Origin: Flaveria trinervia | Lineage: Eukaryota; Streptophyta; Magnoliopsida; Asterales; Asteraceae | Length of the DNA stretch: 64,000 bases | Direction: 5' to 3' | Assembly (NCBI GenBank): GCA_025506515.1 | Contig: CM046442.1 | Span: 62,629,340 to 62,693,339, forward strand | Shown: piece after piece, positions 45,301 to 55,879 of the stretch | Numbering within the stretch: the stretch's first letter is position 1 | Layout: every line of letters starts with the position of its first letter | The notes under the pieces: model-generated | What the model saw: only the letters and a program-made list of their open reading frames with translations | The model's database searches: none | What the model was told of the DNA's origin: nothing | Position numbers and translations under genes: made by a program

Positions 45301-45705
45301 ATTGGCCAAGTGAAGAAGATTGTAGATGAAGTGATCTCACTGGTCTTTGTAGTATCACCCTGGGAAATCCTAGATGACTTCAAGAAAGCCTATAAAGCTA
45401 ACCTAACCCCACAGAAGATGCTGGAAAATAAAATGGTGAAAAAGGGGTTAGTATATAAGAGGCTTGAGGAAGTCAGAAAGAATGAGCTCCAGTTGTTCCT
45501 AGAGGGTAATCACCCTGATGAATTTGCTTATAGAATAATAACAACTGTGGAGCTAAAGAATGGGAAACAGGTCAAATACCTATCTGAGTACTATGGGCTA
45601 GAATCATTATTTGAAGGAGGGGCTGAAGAGCTGACCATGGAGGAACAAATTACCTTCCTTGAGGCCTATACAAGAGAGTCATACAGACTCATAATGGGGA
45701 AGTAG
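42371..45705 (+). pseudogene. S1 ORF3, four open stretches
   Basis: The product is of unknown function. ATG 42371 (MATMQLKHDITV) shifts frame to VAYLTKSPFWTKFDNA and LNPTIHAESLHQFW, the N-terminal block shared with S0, S3 and S4. A frame from 42605 carries WDQMPTRWQQVLFSILEQ and then shifts to RFTMAIIENQLKAEGL. A long Pro/Thr/Lys-rich part and a coiled coil lead to 44260-45705. There a Lys/Glu-rich run, an acidic stretch (DDEEDDDEDED) and a globular C-terminus end at TAG 45703-45705. The IIxW motif of the other copies is not obvious here, so the C-terminus belongs to another branch. Confidence 0.75.
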
Positions 45706-45913
45706 ATCTCATGGATGGGGTAACAGCTCTGTGTCCAGTTCCCCAAGACAGAGTTCCCATTCATACTTTGCCAAACAGATCATTGAGACTTCTTCCCAGG
45801 CCTATGCTTACAAGGGTCACTTCTGAGCTGATCTAGAAGACAAAAAGACCAATCCTTCTGCCATAATAAGAGGGACATCTTCAATAAGTTTAGAGGTTTT
45901 GGCTGCATTGGTT

Positions 45914-45922
45914 CAGGGGGAG
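45914..45922 (+). other. S1 terminal polypurine tract
   Basis: CAGGGGGAG lies two bases before the 3' LTR (TGTTGG at 45925). It is the expected plus-strand primer site. Confidence 0.9.
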
Positions 45923-45924
45923 TT

Positions 45925-46724
45925 TGTTGGACCAAAAGAACCAATGAGCCTGATCAAAAAACTTCTAAGTCGTACAGACATCACAACAACTGCTGAAGAC
46001 TTGATCAGTTGTTGTAACAAAGTCTGAAGATCAACAGTGAAGACTAAAGTACTGAAGACTTCAACAGCTGAAGACTAAAGTACTGAAGACTTCAACAGCT
46101 GAAGACCAAAGTCTGAAGATCAACATCTGAAGAACAAAGTACTGAAGATCAACAGTTGAAGTACAAAGACTGAAGACATCAGCTAATGACAACAGCTGAA
46201 GTTCAAGTACAAGTACTGAAGCCTTCAGAGTTTGTTACAACAGCTGAAGAAGCATTCTTCAGTTGTGTGATGGTTTCCTTTCAGTAGTTTTCTTTTTGTT
46301 TCAGTATTTGTAAAACAACTGAAGAGCATGTTCTTGAGTCATTATAGTTTCAGTAGTTTCTTTTCAGTAGTTGTAGTGATAGTTAACACTTAGTATTTTT
46401 GTAAGAAGAAGTAAGCTGTTTTGACATCTTCAGTAGTTATGTTAACTTTCAATAGTTCGAATAATTCTGTTAGATGTCACTATCAATTGACATCAGCAGA
46501 CGTCACATCTCTTATATAAGAGGTGTTGACCTAACTGTATGTGTGACATTCTGTTACCACGAAAGCGAATATTGAATGAAATATCTTTTGCAGAATTCTC
46601 TCTGTCTATAATTGTTTGTTCTTACCTTGAATATCTTTTGTGTTCTTGTGAATTGGCTAATTCATTGTTTGATTCTCGTTGCTATACTCTCTAATCAATC
46701 AAACGTAGATCACTTATCCTAACA
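45925..46724 (+). repeat. S1 3' LTR
   Basis: It is a copy of 33372-34174 with about 30 differences by eye and two single-base deletions. The TATA box is at 46511-46520. It ends CCTAACA, followed at once by the TAAGT duplication. Confidence 0.97.
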
Positions 46725-49306
46725 TAAGTGGTCATGTTGACACTTTAGCCATCCAAACTATTGCTATGGAAGAACAAGAAGGAATGATTAAAGAACAAGA
46801 TGAAATCATCATAGACTTGCAGAAACAAATAGAATCTCTAGCAAGAGAGTCTCTGAGTTAGAGCTGCTTGTCATGATTAAAAGAGAAGTTGAAATGGAGA
46901 AAGATGATAAAGAGAGAAAAGAGAAGAGAAAAGAAAAAGGGAAAGTGATGAATATGACAGTACTAAAAGTTCATCAAGGCAAAGTGGTGATATCTCCCTT
47001 CCTACCAAAAAGATGAAATTCTCTGAGACTCAGAAAGGGGCAGAAACTAGTGAATCAAAACATGATGAACCTAGTACGAGAATGGTGATTTACAAAAGCG
47101 ATAAGAAGAAACTCACCCTGAGAAGATGGAATTTAGTGACATGATGGATGATCTTGATAGCTTTACTAAGGAAGACTTTATTATTAATGATGAATTTTGG
47201 GACTTCATTGGAGATCATGGACAAGCAGCCAAGCCTATAGTGATTATACCTCAATCTCTAGTCCCACTTGAGAAGGAATTTGAGTCTTTAGATAGTACAT
47301 GTTATGTCCCTCACTAAAGAACAAAAGGAGTTGATGAGAAAGTTATGTAAAGAAAAACAGAATAAAGAAGAATCAATAGCTGCTCCTTATGAAACAGTAT
47401 AGCCAACACCTAAAAATGTGCCATAAGGAGCCAAAATGGGTGGAATCTCTTCTTGTCCAAGAATGCAAACCAATACTAGAAGGAGGAAATACTTATCTGA
47501 AAAGGAAAAGGGTAAAAAACCAATGGTCGAGGATGAACCTATCAAGAAAAAGCAAAAAGATGATGCCAGAAGCCTTGCAATAATTGCTGAATTCTTAGAA
47601 GAACAAGAACAAGCAAAAGCCCAACTGAAAAAGAAGGTTAAATTCATTGATCTTGAAGAAGGAGAGATAGAGGTGGCTATGTGGTTGATGAACCAATAGT
47701 TCTTAAAAGCACTATGAAGGAGGAGGCATCAATACAGGAGATGGTAAGAATGCCAAAACTGATTATATGATGGTGGTCAATCATGGGTTTGACCCTCATG
47801 AGGTTTTTGGAATGACATATGAGAGTATGATAGTAGAAGAAGAAAAGCTAAACAAACTACTAGACCCTACATATGAGACTGAGTATGAAAATATACTTTC
47901 TCCCAAATCTCCCAAATATCCAGTATTCAAACTATCTTCAAAGACCAAGCAAACTGTAAAAACTCAATCAATGTATCCTGATCCCTACAATATGACTGAC
48001 AGGGAAATGAAGCATTATAGGTCTGAACAAGGATACACTAAGAGAAAATTAGGCAATATGAAGACAAATTCCCTAAGGGCTGCTATCCTTATGATGATTA
48101 ATGAGAAGAAAGAGAGGCTGAAGAAACTTGAAGAAGATATTATAAGCAAAAAGCCTAGAAGAAGACTGTCTGCACAAGACATCCAGCTCACCCTTAGAGA
48201 TCATGACTCTGTAGCACCTATTCTACACAAGAATCTGGAGTGGTTTGTTGAGCCTCTTTATTGAAGCTTCAAGAAGGGCTCACCACTACTAAGATCGTTA
48301 AACGAGTGTCTACTCCAAAAGGCAAAAATGATCAGAAGATAATTTCCTGGAAGTATGACAGTGACTAGAACACGTTCATGGTTAAGATGATTTCAGGTTT
48401 AGTTCAATTCTTCACAAACTCTGCTCTAGTGAACTCCCTGTAAATCCATGATGTGAAAGAACTACCCAATTTAGACTTGATTAGTTATGAGGTTGTGTTC
48501 AGGGGTTATGAGTTTGAAGATATTCTGAGGATGTTTAAAAGAATAGACAACTTCAAATCTTTCAAGGCTATCTGCATAAGGAAAGATAAATCCTTTGTCA
48601 ACCCCTTAGAGAAGAAAAGAGCAAAACCAGCTGAAGAAGTTGTATTCCCTGAGCTCAAGCTGAAGCCTACTGAATCTTTAAAAAGAAAGATAGTAGCTGG
48701 AACTCATTCCTCCAAACCAATCTCAAATGTCTATTATGATTAAAAGACATATAAGTTGGTGATTGAAAGAAGATGGGGAGGAAAAGAAGGAGCTGAAATT
48801 GGGTTGTTTAGTGGATATCAGGTAAGATTGTTAGATGAATCCTATATCCACTACATATACACAAGGCATTTCCGAGAGATAAAGAATAAAATGACAGAAG
48901 AAGATATGCATTTATTGCTGAAATGTATGAAGATTCTAAAGGTAGCATTTGATAGAATCAATGTCAAGAGTGAGCAGAGGAAGAAGAAGAAGACTCCTCC
49001 GCAATTGAGGATAGTTTAAAGTTAGAGGAGGATGTGGATGGAGCTTTATTGATTCATAGAGATGGGTTGTCCATAGTGTCAATATGGGAACCCGTTTCTC
49101 TAAAGAATCTGCCCATAGAAGCCATCTACACAATGAGTCACATGAAGATCCATGTGCTAAACAGAGAGAAGATGTGTAATGCCAATGACTTTGTCAACAT
49201 GATAAAGGCCATTCTAGATCCATATGAGGCAGAACCTATTATTACTCCACAAGACCTAGCAGAATCTTCCCATCTTAACCACCATCAAACCCTTGAAGAA
49301 CATTGA
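46725..49306 (+). pseudogene. S3 ORF3, 3' part
   Basis: Across the S1 insertion the frame continues GHVDTLAIQTIAMEEQEG and a coiled-coil segment. Later open stretches include 47767-48264 (NMTDREMKHYRSEQGYTKRK, SLRAAILMMINEKKERLKKL). The first C-terminal domain starts near 48339 (IISWKYDSD...FMVKM) and continues ELPNLDLISYEVVFR. The second has ISNVYYD (48720-48743), then TYKLVIERRWGG and the block DESYIHYIYTRHFREI. The order matches S4 closely. Several stops and shifts are present. It ends near 49306. Confidence 0.78.
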
Positions 49307-49318
49307 CTGTTTAATCCT

Positions 49319-49628
49319 TAGGGGGAGTGTTTTTTTACCGTGAAACGATCATACATGCCAATTCAACTAATGTGTTGATGTTTGTTATGTTAGAAATACC
49401 ACAAGTCCAAGAACCAATGCCGATGAAGAAGCTACAAAGAAAATAGAAGACAAGTGTTGGCTAATCACATTTGTAAATGCGGATGAACATAGAACAAATG
49501 CTGACAAGTGTTTGTTCTTTCGCATTAACAAATGTGGATAGCTGAAACAATGCTGACAAGTATTTTGTACATCAGCATTAACTAATGAGGATCTCCGGAA
49601 ACAAATGCGCATAAGTGTTTGTTAATCC
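49319..49628 (+). repeat. S3 terminal PPT and first 300 bases of 3' LTR
   Basis: TTAGGGGGAG (49318-49327) is followed by TGTTTTTTTACCG, the probable LTR start at 49328. Words such as AAATGCGGATGAA, CGCATTAACAAATGTGGA and CAAATGCGCATAAG at 49440-49620 repeat the S3 spacer motif in both orientations. The LTR is cut at 49628 by TGTCATACCCCGGG. Confidence 0.7.
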
Positions 49629-52192
49629 TGTCATACCCCGGGCCCATGTAGGGTGGGACGTCATAGACTAGCAATGCATATGGCAGCGGAAACAAACCAT
49701 CATAAGAGCACAAAAGGAGAGAACAACACATGGTATTTAAAGTTTAAGAGAAACTTGGGCTAGTAGTAGGTCTACCCCCCGAATGAAACATACATACAAT
49801 ATTAGTCAAATGTTTAAAGTTTAAATGGTCATGGTGCTAGGTCAAATGTTTGTTTTAAAGTAAATTGTTCAAATGTTTTTAAAGTCAATTCAGCCAATGC
49901 CATGGTCATGGTGCAAGTGTAGGTCTTCAACAACTGCTAGATTCCCTTCCTAGATTACCTCAAACATGCTCAAAAAGAATTATGTCAACTAAAAAATTGG
50001 TGAATTCAAGTGCTTATAGTTAAAAACAAAAGGATTCAATAGAATCCACATTTTTTAATAATCAACGATTCACTGTTGTGGGGATATCAACCCTACACTC
50101 AGTCCCGGCTAGCCTCTTCAAAAGTTATGTTTTACCGGTAATCCCGAAGGAAGAAATGAGTCTCAAAACAGTGGACCATACCTACCGGATGGTTCACCTA
50201 GTATCTTATAAAAACTTGTCACATGCCACAAACGACCCCACAAGATCTCAGTTAGTTTGAGTCTTAGGAAAGAATACATGATTTACTATGTTAGATCATC
50301 ATATAAGTTAGTTTCAGTCTTCTAAATGATTATTAGTCCAAGGGGTTGGTTTATTGAAGTTTAGCAAAATTTACAGTTTAGTCCTCCAAGTTTCCAAAAT
50401 ATACAATTTCTACCCCAAGTTTGTTTTCTTGCATTTAATGACTGTTATGGCCAATATTAGGTTCTTGAAGTTAAGTAACTTATTTTAAGTAAGTTTACTA
50501 TAAGTTTTCAGATTTTAGGTCCGGGTTTTATATTTTTATGTCTTACGTTACCGTTACGGTAAAACCGAATGTTTTTAACGGTTAAGTGTTGATTTCCATA
50601 TTTTTAGTCTTACGTCCATTAAATTTTATTATAAGGATTTTATATAACTTTTCAATCTGTTAAAAATGTATTTTAAGCTCCTTTCAATGAAAGTCTAAAT
50701 TTTAAGTTTAGCGGGTTAAAACACGTTTTTACCCGTAAACGACCGTTTAAAAGCTTGTTTGACCAATTTTTCAACACCTTTAAATCTTGTAGCATGTAAC
50801 ATACTGAAATAACATTGTCTCCATGGGTTTTGGTTTTATACCCTTATTTATACGATTTTCCTCAAAACGTCACCCGGTTAATACACGTTTTAGTTAAAAA
50901 ATTCCTTTTAACTTGTCTTTTGACCATTTAATCAAGACATCTAGTCCAAAAAACTTTTTTAACCCTTTTTGAGCCTGGAATACGCTTTAATATGGTTTAA
51001 GTCCATGTTTTCTTATTTTTAAGTCGTTTTACCACTTTTCGGGTGCCCAAATATGACCAAATTGCTTACAAGTCTAAGACTTTATTATTTTCAGCCATTA
51101 ACATCTCATCATACACCCAATATCATCCAAAACCTACTGAAATAGCTGCCTAACTCATGGGTTCAACAACCAAATTTTGACAAAGATGGAAACTTAAAGA
51201 TTACACCATTTTCACCCGTTACACATGTGTTAAAACGTTTTAAGTTGTGATTAAACATTACTTAAGCCGTTTGTAACTTTAAAATCAGGTCATTAGGAGG
51301 TTAGAAAACCTATTTGAGCAGGTTACATGCTTAGCTTCAGAAGATTACAAGTTGTGCAAGATGGATGGTGTAATAACACCCAAAAAGAGGGTTTTCTAGG
51401 TGTATATCAGATTACACCTATAGAATGACTTATATAACAAGTGAGATACCTTAAAGAACGTTAAAAGCTCAACAAGAACAAGGTGATAGCAGTAGATTTC
51501 TGTTAGAACAAAAAATGTAAGGTTTTTGGTGGAGAAAGGAAAAATAACACATGACATAGCTTGTTTCGGGTAAGATGAAGCTTACTCTTTGTACGTTTCA
51601 TGATTTGGAGAGTGTGGAGGAACAAAAAAATCTGGAAAGCTTTGAGCAAGGGCTGGAGAAGTCAAAAGTGGTGAATCCGTGTATCAAAAGCTCACAAGGT
51701 GGCACCCTCTTGCAAGTTTGATGCTTTACCGATGATAGAATGGTGTTGTTTTTCGAAAATCGGGTGGAAATGGTCATGGAATTCCTGAGTGTGTGTGTTT
51801 GACTCTTGTATGTAATGGGAGTATATGGTAGAGGTGGTGGTGTTTAGTGGAGAAGAGAGGAGGTGATAGGTGGAGAGTGGGTGAAGGGGGGCGGCCGATC
51901 TTGGCCTTTATTGGAGGGTGTTTGATTAAAATTTAAATGGTAAATAATATAGTGTAGTGTAGTATTTTGGGTGATAGTTCTAGTTAGTTGTTTATATATT
52001 AAGTATGTATATGTATGCTTTAACCCATGAATTATGTGTGTATGCACATATTTAAATTGTTTCAATTATTATTAAATTTTGCAAGGGTGACTAATTGACT
52101 TTCCCAGAACACTAAGTTTTCCAAAGCTAAAGCTTGAACTAGCTAAATCATCACAACAGGCACATGATATAACAAAATTGGTAACAACAATT
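49629..52192 (-). mobile_element. G2: gypsy-type LTR material, reverse orientation
   Basis: On the minus strand the sequence ends GGGCCCGGGGTATGACA, like the GGGGCCTTACA end of G1, and holds a leader-like run rich in CCACC and CTC near 51830-51890. There is no gag or pol motif and no long meaningful frame. I read it as a solo or partial LTR of a chromovirus-like gypsy element. The start near 52190 is uncertain, since C2 may have cut it. No target duplication was found. Confidence 0.45.
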
Positions 52193-52530
52193 TGTTGGGT
52201 TTTGTAACATGTAAATCAAAGCTAGTGAACCATTTAAACTATAAAAACGCAGCGGATATAAGGTTTAAACATATGGTTACCAATGTGAAATTTTTACCAT
52301 TTTATACCATAAACAAAACCCAAGAACATGGATTATATAAATATATGTGAAATAGTGAGCTATCAAACTATAAAACAACCATATGGTGTTCAAACATACA
52401 ACCTTTCTTTCACGAGATGTTGTAGATGTATAAGATGAAGATGTTGATATTCAAACATACAACATTTCTTTCACAATTTAGAAAATGGGTTTTCAATCTT
52501 GTATGTGTCTTGGACATATAAGATCCAACA
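52193..52530 (-). repeat. C2 3' LTR, internally deleted
   Basis: Plus-strand ends are TGTTGGGTTTTGT and ATAAGATCCAACA, matching the C1 LTR ends in reverse. Its length is 338 against 932 in C1, so the middle is missing. A short CATACAAC-TTTCTTTCAC segment is duplicated near 52401 and 52461, at the deletion site. Confidence 0.85.
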
Positions 52531-53280
52531 ATCTCCCACTTGCACAACATTCATAGAAGATTGATGCAAGCACTAAATACCGCCTAACAACGGTTTACTA
52601 CTGTTAATACGTATGAGTAAGTGCCACTAATGTTTTAGCTGAATCAATCATCTATCCTTTTGTCACAGATGTTATGTTAAATCCCAGAGACACAGAGTGA
52701 TCGTTCTCCATTGATTTAACTTTATCAGGCCTTAGACATCTTACTCTCAACGAATAAGAGGGAAAAATCCCATCTTGACTACACAGGTTTCTCTCAATTG
52801 CCTTATATCATACCTGAATTCAGACTTATGTACTGCCATGTTTCAGAACAGCGAAGAACTAAGTCAAAGTATAATATTTGGTAATATGAAGACCCATTAT
52901 GTATCTCAGGTCAGAGGATACCAAATGATGTTCGCCTTTACTCAAAATTACTTATGATCATTCAAGAAGATTCCATGTCGTAAAGTTTGAGATGCAGGTC
53001 AGTCCAATATTTGCATCCCACAAATATCTATGAACTTTGGGAGCAACCCTTTGCTCTATATTCATCCATATGAATATATACCAATCCAAGTTCATTATAG
53101 TTTTACCTTCATACTTGTTCCCAGAAGTATGAACAACTACGAACATTCTGAATATATAATTTACTCATGGATTTTAAACATGCAAAATTGGAATATTAGT
53201 TGAATCATTATACCAAATAATTCATTCAAGTAATAAAGGGTTACAATATCTCACACATAAATTAAAGATCATATCCAGTC
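52531..53280 (-). other. C2 polypurine tract and 3' non-coding region
   Basis: Minus-strand GTGCAAGTGGGAGAT lies at 52545-52531, next to the LTR. The rest matches 15961-16722 of C1 and holds no gene. It is the family's conserved 3' untranslated segment. Confidence 0.8.
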
Positions 53281-54100
53281 ACTAGAATATTGAAGTCCCA
53301 TGGCATAAGTATGACTTTCATGCTTTGCCTTTTCAAGAAGCTTCGTGAGTGGATGCACAATGTTTTGATCCTTGTGAACTTTACGAATACATATTTTTCC
53401 CTTTTCAACTTCATCCCTTGTGTAGTTGAATCTTCGTTAAATGTGCTTAGTCTTTTGATGTGCATGGGGTTCCTTGATTTGAGCAATCGCACCCTCATTA
53501 TCACAAAGGATTTCAACTTCATCCCTTATGTAGTTGAATCTTCGTTAAATGTGCCTAGTCTTTTGAAGGCACCACCCCTAGATCGGCAATGAACTTCTTT
53601 AACCATGCAACTTCCTGAGCTGCTAATGAAGCGACGATGTATTCTGACTCTGTAGTTGATAATGCCACCACATCTTGCTTAGAGCTCTTCCAAGAGATTG
53701 CTCCTCCCTTAAAGATGAAAATGTACCGCGATTGTGATCATGAATCATCCGATTAGTTTGGAAACTCGCATCCGTGTAACCCTTTACAATGAGTTCCTCG
53801 TCACCAGATCCATAGACTAGGAACATATCTTTAGTCCTCCTTAGGAACTTAAGTATGTTCTTAACAGCCATCCAATGACTGCTTCCAGGATTTCGTTGGT
53901 ATCGACTTGTCATGCTCAAAGCGCATGACACGTCCGGTCTAGTGCATATCACTGCATACATGATGGATCCTATAGCAGACGCATACGGGATTCGCTTCAT
54001 TTTGTCTGGCTCATCCTTTGAGCTTGGACATTGAGTCTTATTCATTATTGTTCCTCTTTGAATAGGTACGGTACCTTTCTTAGAGTTTTCCATGTTGAAC
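53281..54100 (-). pseudogene. C2 RNase H with an internal tandem duplication
   Basis: From 54093 the minus strand reads IPYASAIGSIMYAVICTRPD, MTSRYQRNPGSSHWMAVKN, GYTDASFQTN and, in another frame, SKQDVVALSTTESEY. A 55-base segment is repeated at 53404-53458 and 53512-53566, adding about 108 bases relative to C1. Frame shifts occur at several points. Confidence 0.85.
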
Positions 54101-54104
54101 CTTT

Positions 54105-54970
54105 TCAGATCTTGTCAATGTATGCACTTTGATTTATACCTGTCAACCGCCTTGATCTATCCCTATAGATCTTTGTTACTAAAATATTGGCAGCTTCACC
54201 AAGATCCTTAATGGAGAAACAGTTTCCAAGCCAGGCTTTTACACTTTCCATGGTTGGAATGTCATTTCCAAATAGTAGGATGTCATGGACATACAATACT
54301 AGGAAAGTGGTGATGCTCCCACTAGCCTTCTTATATACACATGCTTGAACAATGTTATTGATGAACCCAAATTTGATTATCTCTTCATCAAAACGGTGAT
54401 TCCAACTCCTTGATGCTTGCTTCAATCTATATATTGATTTCTTTAACTTGCATACTTTGTTAGGATGTTTCGAGTCAACAAAACCTTCATGCTGAACCAT
54501 ATATACATCTTCCTCAAGATATCCATTTACAAAAGTGGTTTTGACATCCATTTGCCAAATCTCATAATCATAATGAGCAGCTACGACAAACAATATCCTA
54601 ATAGATTTTAGGATTGCAACCGGTGAGAAGGCCTTATCATAATCAACCCTTTGAGCTTGAGTGAAACCTTTTGCTACAAGTCTAGCTTTATAAGTATCCA
54701 ATTTTCCATGCATATCGGTTTTCTTCTTGAAAACGCACTTACTTCCAACTATCTTGGAGTTAAGAGGTGGTTCAACCATGTCCCACACTTGGTTGTCATA
54801 CATGGATTGCATCGACAAATGTTCATGGCTTCAAGCCATTTGTCACAATCCAAATTGGACATTGCATCATGATAGGTGGTTGGTTCATCAGATTCTACCA
54901 CATAGCATCCATCTATGAAAATTCCAAATCATTGAGGTGGATTACTAATTTCATAAGCTCTGCGAACGTT
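54105..54970 (-). pseudogene. C2 reverse transcriptase, active site YVHD
   Basis: The frame 54818-54105 is open for 237 residues. It includes VEPPLNSKIVGSKCVFKKK, ARLVAKGFTQAQRVDYDKAF, WQMDVKTTFVNGYLEEDVYM and KKSIYRLKQASRSWN. The active site reads VLYVHDILLFGND, with His in place of the first Asp of YVDD. The rest of the fold is intact. The sequence before it is the variable linker. Confidence 0.9.
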
Positions 54971-55451
54971 TTGTGTACATTAATCAACCACTTGATCATT
55001 CCCACATCCTCATGTTGAGTGCTAGTGTCAACCAAACGTGTATTGGTTTCTGGTTCTTGATCCTCCTCAAGATCCACGGTTCAACTTCTAGTTCCTTCCA
55101 TAAGGAACTTACCTTCTAAGAACTCAGCCTTCTTGGCAACAAACTCCTTTTGTTCCAATGGATCATAGAATAATATCCCATGGAATCTCCAGGATATCCA
55201 ATGAAGATACACTTAGTGGAACGGATTTCTAGCTTGTTTGAGGTGGGAGTCTTAACATAAGCCTCACAACCCCATACCTTTATATATGAAAGTGATGGAA
55301 CCCTTCCATGCCATATTTCAAAAGGTGTCATTTCTACTTTCTTGTTGGGGCCATATTCAAGATACGGGCTGCAAATAGCAAAGCGAAACCCCAAAATGAT
55401 AGAGGCAGTGAGCTTGTAGCCATCATAGATCGAACCATATCCAATAGAGTT
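54971..55451 (-). pseudogene. C2 integrase C-terminal part, cut by S4
   Basis: The minus-strand blocks are FEIWHGRVPSLSYIKVWGCE, KTPTSNKLEIRSTKCIFIGY and PGDSMGYY. Just upstream is the stretch equivalent to RTLLDMVRSMM. The DDE core lies before the break and is not in the window. The last base before the S4 LTR is 55451. Confidence 0.85.
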
Positions 55452-55766
55452 TGATTTTGATAGGATCAAATGAATAAATCTGTGATGATTTGTAACACAA
55501 TTCAATGAATTTCACACAAAGTAATCAAATCAAAACAAGATATCAATAAAATTCAGTTTTCATTCATATCAAGCTAAGACAATTACAGGTATGAAAAGCA
55601 GATTCGAATAACTTGTGTATTCGTTGCTACAAACCTGCAAATCTAAGGTATTTATACTAAAAACAAAAGTAAAGGAACTAACAAATTACAGAAATAGTCT
55701 CTATACTATTACAAAATATCAAAAGACAAATAAAGACAACATGTTAATCTTTTAGAGAACTTAACA
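55452..55766 (-). repeat. S4 3' LTR
   Basis: On the minus strand it starts TGTTAAGTTCTC (55766) and ends CAAAATCA (55452), with TG/CA ends, next to a polypurine tract. A TATA-like AGTATAAATACC lies near 55660. No repeat array is seen in it, unlike S0, S1, S2 and S3. Confidence 0.7.
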
Positions 55767-55781
55767 ATACTCCCCCTAAGA
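55767..55781 (-). other. S4 terminal polypurine tract
   Basis: Minus-strand TCTTAGGGGGAGTAT directly precedes the LTR start. It matches the S3 and S0 tracts. Confidence 0.85.
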
Positions 55782-55879
55782 TTTACATGGTCATTAGTCT
55801 TCAAAATCTTCAAGCTTGACTGCTGACTCTATCTTCAATTCAATCTCAATTCTATCTTCAGCCTTGACTTCATCATTCA

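Larger units (their letters stand above)
33372..46724 (+). mobile_element. S1: complete Sirevirus-like element with TSD TAAGT
   Basis: Both LTRs (803 and 800 bases), PBS, gag, protease, integrase, RT, RNase H, spacer, ORF3 and PPT are present in order over 13,353 bases. The 5 bp duplication TAAGT flanks it at 33367-33371 and 46725-46729. By eye the LTRs differ at about 30 positions (near 4 percent), so the insertion is moderately old. Its pol is split by a solo LTR at 38604. It sits inside S3 ORF3. Confidence 0.97.
26359..49628 (+). mobile_element. S3: Sirevirus-like element, interrupted by T1 and S1
   Basis: Host sequence of this element occurs in three pieces: 26359-26900, 29377-33371 and 46725-49628. 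Joined in order they give RNase H, internal PPT, spacer array, ORF3, terminal PPT and the start of the 3' LTR. T1 and S1 lie between them with exact 5 bp target duplications. The 5' portion was lost at the S2 border, and the 3' LTR is cut at 49628. Confidence 0.85.
52193..55451 (-). mobile_element. C2: 3' part of a copia element of the C1 family
   Basis: Reading on the minus strand: integrase end, RT, RNase H, 3' non-coding region, polypurine tract and a short 3' LTR. It matches C1 from about 13790 onward. At 55452 the S4 LTR begins within the integrase sequence, so the 5' half is probably beyond S4, outside the window. Confidence 0.88.

Noticed and set aside
49629..52192. A host gene or promoter region
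   Set aside because: No coherent coding frame; the CA/TG-type end and leader-like run fit LTR material better.
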